Positions 8,371-14,241 of a stretch of DNA of 38,036 nucleotides are shown here, piece by piece (the stretch's first letter is position 1; every line of letters begins with the position of its first letter). Position numbers and translations under genes: made by a program. Source of the stretch: Candidatus Cloacimonadota bacterium (lineage in GTDB: Bacteria > UBA4055). The stretch lies in assembly GCA_002742935.1 (NCBI GenBank), contig PDON01000036.1, positions 1 through 38,036 on the forward strand, given 5' to 3'. The notes below the pieces were generated by a model. The model worked only from the letters and a program-made list of their open reading frames with translations. It did not search any database and had not been told where the DNA came from.

Positions 8371-8718
8371 TTAAACTTCTCCACCAACTCTTTCGAGATA
8401 TCTTTTACACTGTTGATCTCTATCGTAGCCAAGCATAATTCCCAGTATAAAATCTTCTTCAGGTGAGTAGTCAATCAATCTTTCTTTATCAATTGATTTA
8501 ATAACTTTAATAGAGTTACTACTTCCAAAGAATAGATTAATCTTCCTTTTATTAACATGTTGAACATGATAATCTATAGATCTTTCTTCCAATTTTTTTA
8601 CTAATTTTGGAAGATCGTCTATTACAGAAGTGAAAAGAATTAGATTTCTTAAACCCTTTTCATACTCATATATGTGGTGGGTAAAGATTGGATTTAGTAA
8701 CACTTCTTTAACTTCCAT
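8371..8718 (-). CDS. DUF2023 family protein
   Basis: 115 residues. 'FTHHIYEYEKGLRNLILFTS' (12-31) is the family hallmark (HHIYEy.KG.R.LvL.T), followed by an alpha/beta body ending 'EEDFILGIMLGYDRDQQCKRYLER'. I recognise DUF2023 members as small proteins in Bacteroidetes and some anaerobes, often beside flavodoxin or iron genes, with unknown function. Here it directly follows feoAB (63-bp gap), which supports an iron or flavodoxin connection. Ribosome site GGAGA is upstream. Confidence 0.75.
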   Translation of the reverse strand: MEVKEVLLNPIFTHHIYEYEKGLRNLILFTSVIDDLPKLVKKLEERSIDYHVQHVNKRKINLFFGSSNSIKVIKSIDKERLIDYSPEEDFILGIMLGYDRDQQCKRYLERVGGEV

Positions 8719-8781
8719 TCTGTCTCCATTAAAAAATTAGAACTATAAGGGTATTCAATACTATTCCCTTACGAAATTAGA

Positions 8782-11298
8782 TTATAAAATTACTCTTCCC
8801 ACTTGATAAATAATCAAAGATAAGATATAGGCTAAACCTGTTGTATAAACGGCACTAAATATAGCCCACTTCATTTCTCCCGCTTCTCTATTTATAGCAG
8901 CAATAACAGCTATACAAGGAACATAGAGAAGAACAAAAATCATTAGCGAGAATGCTATTAAAGAACTAAACTTTTTTTCTCCTGAGTTTTTATATTCAGG
9001 AGGATATAGTTGTGCCTGAAGTTTAGTTCTAAGAGATTCGTTCTCTTCATCTGCTTCAAGGTCAGCTTGGTAAAGTACACCCATTGTTGAAACAACTACC
9101 TCTTTTGCCGCTAAACCTGTTACCAAAGCTACTCCAACTTTCCAATCAAATCCCAAAGGTCTTATAACAGGTTCAATAAATTTACCTATTTGACCTATGT
9201 AACTCTTCTCTTGTCTCTCTGACTCTTTTAGGATCTCTTGCTCTGCAACTTTTTCCTGCTTCTCTGTTTCATACTTTTTCTTCAGTTCAGATGATGAACT
9301 TTCAATCTTACTATTATAATATTTCTGAATAAGAGCTATTGTTTCATCATAGTTTTTTGAGTAGTCAATATCTTTTGGGAAGTATCCAAGTGCCCAAATA
9401 ATAATTGAAGCTACAAGTATAACCCCTCCCATTTTTTTCAGGTATTGACTTCCCTTATCCCACATATGCATTATGGTTGATTTTATTGTTGGCATTCTGT
9501 AAGGTGGAAGTTCCATAACAAAAGGAAGTTCCTCACCTTTAAAGAATGTTTTTTTGAAAAACAGAGCTGTTAATATGGCTACAAGGATTCCAAAGCCATA
9601 TATGAAGAAGAGCATTGATCCTGAATTTTCAGGGAAGAAGGTTCCTATCAACAGAATATAGACCGGAAGTCTTGCTCCACACGACATAAAAGGGTTTATG
9701 AGCATGGTTATCATTCTATTATTTCTACTCTTGATTGTTCTTGTTGCCATAACTGCAGGAACATTACAGCCAAAACCCATTATGAGAGGAATAAAAGACT
9801 TTCCGTGTAGACCTATCTTGTGCATTAGCTTATCTATTATAAATACAGCTCTTGCCATATATCCGGAATCTTCTAAAAAAGAGATGAATAAAAATAGGAT
9901 CAATATATTTGGAAGGAATACAATAACTCCACCAACACCACCAATGATACCATCAATGATAAGATCCTTTAGCATACCGTCACTTAGCATACCGGCAACA
10001 AACTCAGAAAGTAAGCCAACACCATCCTCTATCCAACCCATAAAAGGGTCTCCAAGTGTGAAGGTAGCTTGAAACATTAACCACATAAAAAATAGGAATA
10101 TAGGAAAACCTAAAAGCTTATGAGTTACAAAGTTATCAATCATTTTTGTTTTATCTCTTCTTTCTTGAGCTCCGGGTGTTAAAGTCTCTTTTAAAGCTCC
10201 TGAAATAAAACCATACTTGGAATCTGTTATTACAGTTTCTGCATCATCATTGTATATAGATTCTAATTTTTTAAGCTCTTCATTGACTGTGCTTAGAATT
10301 ATCTGATGGGAACTGTACTCTTTTTTTATTAATTCTTCTGTAACAGAGTCCCCTTCTAACAACTTAACAGAAAGAAATCTTGGTGAAATTCTTGAATGGA
10401 GAGATGTATTGTTATCGGTTCTTATATGCTTTTGGATTCTTTTAATACTCTCTTCAATATTATCTCCATAGTTTATATGGATGTGTCTTATGGATTCGTC
10501 CTCATCATTAAAAACTTCAATAACTTTCTCAAAAAGCTTATCAATTCCTTTACCTTTTGTACTAACTATAGGAACAAAGGGTATCCCAATCATTTTCCCA
10601 AGCTTCTCGCTGTCAAATTTATCCCTCCTTTTCTCCATTTCATCAAACATATTGAGAGCTACAATAACCTTAACATCCATATCAATAAGTTGAGTTGTAA
10701 GGTACAAGTTTCTTTCAAGATTTGAAGCGTCAACAACATTTATAATAATATCGGGTGTTGTATCAAATATATGCTTTCTTACATAAAGCTCTTCGGGAGA
10801 GTATTCAGTTAGAGAATATGTACCGGGTAGATCTGAAATTTTTATATTATATCCACTCTTTTTTACGGAAGCTTCTTTTGTATCTACAGTTACACCTCCA
10901 TAGTTACCAACTCTCTCTTTAGAGTTTGAAGCATGATTAAAAAGAGTTGTTTTACCACAGTTTGGATTTCCAACAAGAGCAACATTTATTGTTTTACTGC
11001 CATCTTTATTGAAAGATTTTTTTAAACCGCCCTCATTTATTACGCCAGAAAAACCATTAATATGGGTATCTAAACCATCTTTAGTAACTTCTATAAGGTC
11101 TGCTTCACTCCTTCTTAAGGATATATTGTAACCCATAATTTTATATTCAATAGGGTCTTGAAGAGGAGCATTTTTTATAACTTCAACATCTTTACCTGTA
11201 ACAAAACCCATTTCCAAAATTCTTTTACGGAAAGCTCCGGTACCTTTAACCTTACAGATCTGACCTTTGTCTCCACTAACCAATTCTGACAGTTTCAT
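8782..11298 (-). CDS. feoB: ferrous iron transporter, FeoA-FeoB fusion
   Basis: 838 residues. Residues 1-72 are a FeoA (SH3-like) domain. The FeoB G domain starts around 103, with G1 'GNPNCGKTT' (110-118), G3 'DLPGTYSL' and G4 'NMFDE'. The Gate-containing membrane domain follows, with 'GFGCNVPAVMATRT' (a typical first Gate motif) and 'GLAAKEVVVSTMGVLY' (second Gate region), and hydrophobic helices to the C-terminus. A charged Lys/Glu insert at about 665-705 separates the membrane halves. The protein imports Fe2+ across the inner membrane under GTP control. FeoA-FeoB fusions are typical of Bacteroidetes and relatives. It is first in a minus-strand operon with DUF2023, DUF2325 and flavodoxin. 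Confidence 0.95.
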   Translation of the reverse strand: MKLSELVSGDKGQICKVKGTGAFRKRILEMGFVTGKDVEVIKNAPLQDPIEYKIMGYNISLRRSEADLIEVTKDGLDTHINGFSGVINEGGLKKSFNKDGSKTINVALVGNPNCGKTTLFNHASNSKERVGNYGGVTVDTKEASVKKSGYNIKISDLPGTYSLTEYSPEELYVRKHIFDTTPDIIINVVDASNLERNLYLTTQLIDMDVKVIVALNMFDEMEKRRDKFDSEKLGKMIGIPFVPIVSTKGKGIDKLFEKVIEVFNDEDESIRHIHINYGDNIEESIKRIQKHIRTDNNTSLHSRISPRFLSVKLLEGDSVTEELIKKEYSSHQIILSTVNEELKKLESIYNDDAETVITDSKYGFISGALKETLTPGAQERRDKTKMIDNFVTHKLLGFPIFLFFMWLMFQATFTLGDPFMGWIEDGVGLLSEFVAGMLSDGMLKDLIIDGIIGGVGGVIVFLPNILILFLFISFLEDSGYMARAVFIIDKLMHKIGLHGKSFIPLIMGFGCNVPAVMATRTIKSRNNRMITMLINPFMSCGARLPVYILLIGTFFPENSGSMLFFIYGFGILVAILTALFFKKTFFKGEELPFVMELPPYRMPTIKSTIMHMWDKGSQYLKKMGGVILVASIIIWALGYFPKDIDYSKNYDETIALIQKYYNSKIESSSSELKKKYETEKQEKVAEQEILKESERQEKSYIGQIGKFIEPVIRPLGFDWKVGVALVTGLAAKEVVVSTMGVLYQADLEADEENESLRTKLQAQLYPPEYKNSGEKKFSSLIAFSLMIFVLLYVPCIAVIAAINREAGEMKWAIFSAVYTTGLAYILSLIIYQVGRVIL

Positions 11299-11334
11299 TA
11301 AATCCCCTTTTGATACTGTGTCTCATTATGTCTA

Positions 11335-11363
11335 ATATTATAAAGATCAAACAATAATGTCAA
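11335..11363 (-). promoter_or_regulatory. promoter of the feoAB operon
   Basis: On the minus strand, TTGACA (11363 to 11358) is followed after 17 bp by TAATAT (11340 to 11335); an overlapping TATAAT (11342 to 11337) lies at 15 bp. TGTC/GACA half-sites cluster here: TGTCAAGACA at 11358-11367 overlaps the -35, and TGTCT occurs at 11319-11323 and 11329-11333, 10 bp apart, over the expected start site. These are candidate iron-regulator contacts, but no classical Fur box is seen. Confidence 0.5.
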
Positions 11364-11511
11364 GACAATATTTTATATATTTTATGGTTCCGTTTTATTG
11401 GAGTAAGTCTTTATGTTTAAGGCTGAAAACAACTTAACATTGTTTTGATATTGACAGAAACTTTATAAGGAATTACCTTGGATAGTAATTTTACTAAGTA
11501 CAGGGGTTAAA

Positions 11512-12450
11512 ATGAGTGAAGTACAAAACTACGATGTAGTTATTATTGGTGGTGGTCCTGCAGGTTTAACTGCCGGATTATACGCAGGAAGATCAATGCT
11601 TAAAACTGTTATGTTGGAAAAAATGATGCCGGGTGGACAGGTTAGTATAACAGCTGAACTTGAAAACTATCCGGGTATTGTAAACATTACCGGTCCTGAT
11701 ATTATCATTGAGATGGAGAAACAGGTAAAAAAATTTGGTGTTGAGACTAGAAGTGAAGAGGTAGAGTCTATTGAGCCTGGATCAGGAAATTCGGGACACA
11801 CAATTGTTACCGATTCTGGAACATACTTAGCAAAAACAATTATTATTACCTCCGGAGCTTCTGCAAAACATGTTGGTTGTGAGGGTGAGGATAGCCACAT
11901 TGGCAGGGGCGTTTCTTACTGTGCAACTTGTGATGGAGCCTTCTTTAGAGATAAAGAGGTTGTTGTTATTGGAGGTGGAGATTCTGCCGTTGAAGAAGCA
12001 ACATATTTGACAAAATTTGCAAGTAAGGTTTCTGTTATACACAGAAGAGATCAGTTGAGAGCTTCAAAGATTTTACAGCAAAGAGCTTTTAATAATTCTA
12101 AGGTTAATTTTATTTGGGATAGTGTTGTTGAGGCTATTGAAGGTGAGCCTTTAGTAAACAATGTCAAAATAAAGAATGTTAAAACCGGAGAGATTACTGA
12201 TTTTAAAACAGATGGTGTGTTTGTATTTATCGGTTTTAATCCTAGTAATGAGTTCCTTCCTGATGCTATAAAGAGAGATCACAGTGGGTTTATCATTACT
12301 GGTGAGAATATGGAAACATCTGTTCCAGGAATTTTTGCAGCGGGAGATATAAGGTCAAAGCTTCTAAAACAGGTTGTTACTGCCTGTGGTGATGCCGCTA
12401 CTGCCGCATTTGCAGCAGAAAAATATATTGAGTGGAACTTTGATGATTAG
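11512..12450 (+). CDS. trxB: thioredoxin reductase (NADPH)
   Basis: 312 residues, the standard length. FAD-binding 'GGGPAGLTAGLYAGR' is near 13-27, the redox-active pair is Cys137-Ala-Thr-Cys140 ('YCATCDGAFF'), the NAD(P)H Rossmann motif 'GGGDSAVEEA' is near 154, and the C-terminal FAD motif is 'GIFAAGDIRSK'. It reduces thioredoxin using NADPH in the cytoplasm. 'VIHRRDQLRAS' is the usual NADPH 2'-phosphate contact (HRR). Monocistronic: GGGG precedes the ATG and a clear terminator follows. A TTGACA at 11451-11456 may be its -35, but the -10 is unclear. Confidence 0.96.
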   Translation: MSEVQNYDVVIIGGGPAGLTAGLYAGRSMLKTVMLEKMMPGGQVSITAELENYPGIVNITGPDIIIEMEKQVKKFGVETRSEEVESIEPGSGNSGHTIVTDSGTYLAKTIIITSGASAKHVGCEGEDSHIGRGVSYCATCDGAFFRDKEVVVIGGGDSAVEEATYLTKFASKVSVIHRRDQLRASKILQQRAFNNSKVNFIWDSVVEAIEGEPLVNNVKIKNVKTGEITDFKTDGVFVFIGFNPSNEFLPDAIKRDHSGFIITGENMETSVPGIFAAGDIRSKLLKQVVTACGDAATAAFAAEKYIEWNFDD

Positions 12451-12511
12451 GCTGTAAAGATTACTTTTGGTGTAGATAGGTTAAATTTCTATTTATACCT
12501 TTAAAATAAGG

Positions 12512-12548
12512 CAAAAGCAGGGGGGGAACTCCTGCTTTTGTTTTATAA
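12512..12548 (+). terminator. rho-independent terminator of trxB
   Basis: CAAAAGCAGG (12512-12521) pairs perfectly with CCTGCTTTTG (12531-12540) across a 9-nt loop, followed by TTTTATAA. It could also stop minus-strand transcription approaching from the right, though the T-run on that side is weaker. Confidence 0.85.
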
Positions 12549-12694
12549 GTAGATCTCTTAGAAATGTAAGTTTAATTTATGAAAACGACAGATCACCCTT
12601 ACACTAAACTATCTACAAATGAACTTTATTAAATAATGTTTTATAGATTTTGGTTAAACTAAAGAATCTAATCTCAGGTTTTTCTCCCACCATA
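12541..12694 (-). ncRNA. candidate short transcript controlled by a CRP/FNR-type site
   Basis: A minus-strand -10 (TAAAAT, 12706 to 12701) sits exactly 21 nt from the TGTGA-N6-TCACA site at 12728-12743, the same distance as in the promoter of the third micropeptide gene. Transcription would start near 12694 and could end at the trxB hairpin (12540 to 12512), giving an RNA of about 150-180 nt. A 26-codon frame (12693 to 12613, beginning MVGEKPEIRF) would start at the first transcribed bases. It could be a leaderless peptide or chance. A small regulatory RNA is the other reading. This is a prediction from promoter geometry only. Confidence 0.3.
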
Positions 12695-12727
12695 AAATAC
12701 ATTTTAATCAATAGTAATCTCATTTGC

Positions 12728-12743
12728 TGTGATCTGGGTCACA
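12728..12743. promoter_or_regulatory. CRP/FNR-superfamily operator 1
   Basis: TGTGATCTGGGTCACA is a perfect TGTGA-N6-TCACA dyad, extended by an outer C/G pair (12727-12744). This is the consensus for CRP and for relatives such as HcpR, and the regulator cannot be told apart from the site alone. It is placed for class II activation of a minus-strand promoter (12701-12706). Confidence 0.6.
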
Positions 12744-12776
12744 GATATTTAAATTTTGTACTGTTTTAGGATGTTT

Positions 12777-12801
12777 GAAAGGTTGAAATAAAGAACCTTT
12801 C
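12777..12801. other. 8-bp perfect hairpin
   Basis: GAAAGGTT (12777-12784) pairs with AACCTTTC (12794-12801) with a 9-nt loop. On the plus strand a run of five Ts follows 5 nt later. On the minus strand, downstream of the micropeptide genes, no T-run follows. It may be a terminator or RNA structure. Confidence 0.35.
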
Positions 12802-12922
12802 ACTGTTTTTAAATAAAACGTGATAGTTCATTTTCTTATAAATATTTTATATTGATGAATAATAAAAGGTGAATAAAAAAATGTTAAATCATAAAGAGTC
12901 TTCGGTAGCTGAATGATAAACT

Positions 12923-13015
12923 CTACGATTCCTCTTCGATGCTTACTTTCATTTTAATATTTACAAATTCTAAAAACATAAGTAGCAAAATGCCTGCCCA
13001 GAAAAAATAGCCCAT
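12923..13015 (-). CDS. micropeptide 1 of a three-member tandem family (30 aa, single membrane span)
   Basis: The 30-codon frame begins 'MGYFFWAGILLLMFLEF' and ends in a charged tail (Lys21, Lys23, Glu-Glu-Glu). It aligns residue for residue with the two 24-residue peptides encoded further right: an aromatic pair at 3-5, Trp6, a hydrophobic run to 15, Glu16-Phe17, then a charged tail. The leader 'AGGTAATACT' before ATG resembles those of the sisters. A possible promoter upstream has TTGCGA (13064 to 13059) and TAAAAT (13040 to 13035). It is the most divergent copy, with a longer acidic tail. Function unknown: I infer a membrane-inserted peptide, possibly a type I toxin or a small subunit of a membrane complex. 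Confidence 0.6.
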   Translation of the reverse strand: MGYFFWAGILLLMFLEFVNIKMKVSIEEES

Positions 13016-13271
13016 AGTATTACCTAATTAATTGATTTTAAGTCTGCATAAATATTTATCGCAAAATGATAAGGTTTTACAGATACAATAGCAAACTTTA
13101 TTTTACTTTTTTATACTGTTTAGTAAAATAAAGACACAAAAAATGCACTGTCTTAAAGTAAAACATCGCAAACCGTCTTTGATGACGAATATTTCTTATT
13201 GATGAATGTAAATGCTTTAAGTGTAAATAAACTATTGTAAGAGTGAACTCTTCAAAAATTGTTTATTCGTT

Positions 13272-13346
13272 TTAGGTCTTTTTTATGATATCCCTAAACT
13301 CCAAAAACAAAAGCACCAACACGCCTATCCAAACAAAAAATTCCAT
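13272..13346 (-). CDS. micropeptide 2 of the tandem family (24 aa, single membrane span)
   Basis: 24 codons: starts 'MEFFVWIGVLVL', continues with a Leu/Phe run, then 'LEFRDI' (15-20) and a Lys-Lys-Thr end. It is identical to micropeptide 3 at 16 of 24 positions by my reading, with nearly all differences conservative (I/V, L/F). One hydrophobic segment (about 3-15) is followed by Glu16, Arg18, Asp19 and Lys22-23, a positive-end membrane peptide. AAAGGTAGTATT precedes the ATG. The leader shares 'GT.TTTTATACA' with micropeptide 3. A longer plus-strand frame over the same bases is unlikely, since the conservation between copies is in this minus-strand frame. Confidence 0.7.
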   Translation of the reverse strand: MEFFVWIGVLVLLFLEFRDIIKKT

Positions 13347-13829
13347 AATACTACCTTTCTTTAATCTGTATGTTTTGTATAAAATACGCCAATACTTAAA
13401 TTTAATAAATTTTGATGATAATAGCAACCTTTATTTAGTCTGCTTTTATGCTGAATATACTTTTTAAAATAATCTTAATAAGTTCTTATGGTTGTTATGT
13501 TAATTGTATATGCTTTTTATTGTAGAGTATAGGTTGGATGTCTACCTTATAGGTGAAAATCCTAACTATAACTTTTTTTTGTGCTTTTTTTGTAAAATGA
13601 TAAGAAAATATATAACAACTTTTTGTGTCTCATGGCTAAATTTTTATTGTTTAACCATGAACTGTCCTTGAGCTTTTACATTTAAGATATAAGGAAAATC
13701 AAAATGTATACTATAAAACAGTTTTCTATCAATATTGGAAAAGTAAAGCTTAATTAGTATTTGAAAAAATAGTACTTCGGATACAAATAATCTTGTGGTA
13801 ATAACCTTTTTAAGGGGTATTGAAGAAAA

Positions 13830-13904
13830 TTATGATTTTCTTGTGATATCTCTAAATTCCAAAAGTAAAAGTACTAAAACACATATCCAAATGAATAGTT
13901 CCAT
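13830..13904 (-). CDS. micropeptide 3 of the tandem family (24 aa, single membrane span), CRP/FNR-type promoter
   Basis: 24 codons: 'MELFIWICVLVL', a Leu-rich run, 'LEFRDI' (15-20), then Thr-Arg-Lys-Ser. AAGGGG lies 7 nt before ATG. It has the best-defined promoter of the three: TATACT (13965 to 13960) with the perfect TGTGA-N6-TCACA dyad 21 nt upstream. This predicts a start at 13953, site centre at -41.5 (class II), and a 49-nt leader. The peptide would sit in the cytoplasmic membrane. The family is not one I recognise. Alternatives are a type I toxin (Ibs/Ldr/Fst-like hydrophobic peptide) or a CydX/KdpF-like small subunit. Confidence 0.72.
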   Translation of the reverse strand: MELFIWICVLVLLLLEFRDITRKS

Positions 13905-13959
13905 GGTGTTACCCCTTGATTTTTATGATGTATAAAACACTTTAATAGTATATAATTGT

Positions 13960-14002
13960 AGTATAGTGTTTAATGCTTCTTTATGCTGTGACCTGCATCA
14001 CA
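13960..14002 (-). promoter_or_regulatory. CRP/FNR-superfamily operator 2 and class II promoter of micropeptide 3
   Basis: TGTGACCTGCATCACA (13987-14002) is a second perfect TGTGA-N6-TCACA dyad. The minus-strand -10 TATACT (13965 to 13960) follows 21 nt after it. With a start 7 nt past the -10 (13953), the dyad is centred at -41.5, the standard class II activator position. There is no good -35, as expected for activator-dependent promoters. Confidence 0.65.
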
Positions 14003-14241
14003 CTATTTGTTTTAGATTATGATTTTCACTTTGTTTTATTCTAAAATAAGATAAATAAAGTATCTCAACACTTTACTAAACCTGCAAAATTTATTATTTT
14101 GTCTTTTAAACTTTAGAGTTTGTCTTTAATCATTTATATGGTTTGGATTATATATGTGGTGAGTTCTTGTAAATTGCTGTATAGATACTTCATGTACAAC
14201 ATAAGTTTCGTAATAAAAATCTGTAGCTATAAGGAGATTTA

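Noticed and set aside
9698..10072. Antisense frame within feoB (and similar frames at 10396-10725 and 10481-10693)
   Set aside because: Shadows of a clearly coding FeoB frame; no independent start signals.
12886..12921. Ten-codon plus-strand frame after AAAGGTG and a 17-codon frame near 13704-13757 after AAGG
   Set aside because: Too short, no repeat or family support; ribosome-like sequences this weak occur by chance.
13285..13467. 60-codon plus-strand frame opposite micropeptide 2
   Set aside because: Conservation between the three units is in the minus-strand frame; this frame has no ribosome site and is absent from the other copies.
12550..14241. Possible CRISPR array or tRNA cluster in the long gap
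   Set aside because: No regularly spaced identical repeats and no tRNA-like T-loop or anticodon stem were found; the repeated units are divergent coding copies.
14100..14241. Purine riboswitch upstream of purL
   Set aside because: The conserved core of the purine riboswitch and its loop bases could not be found.
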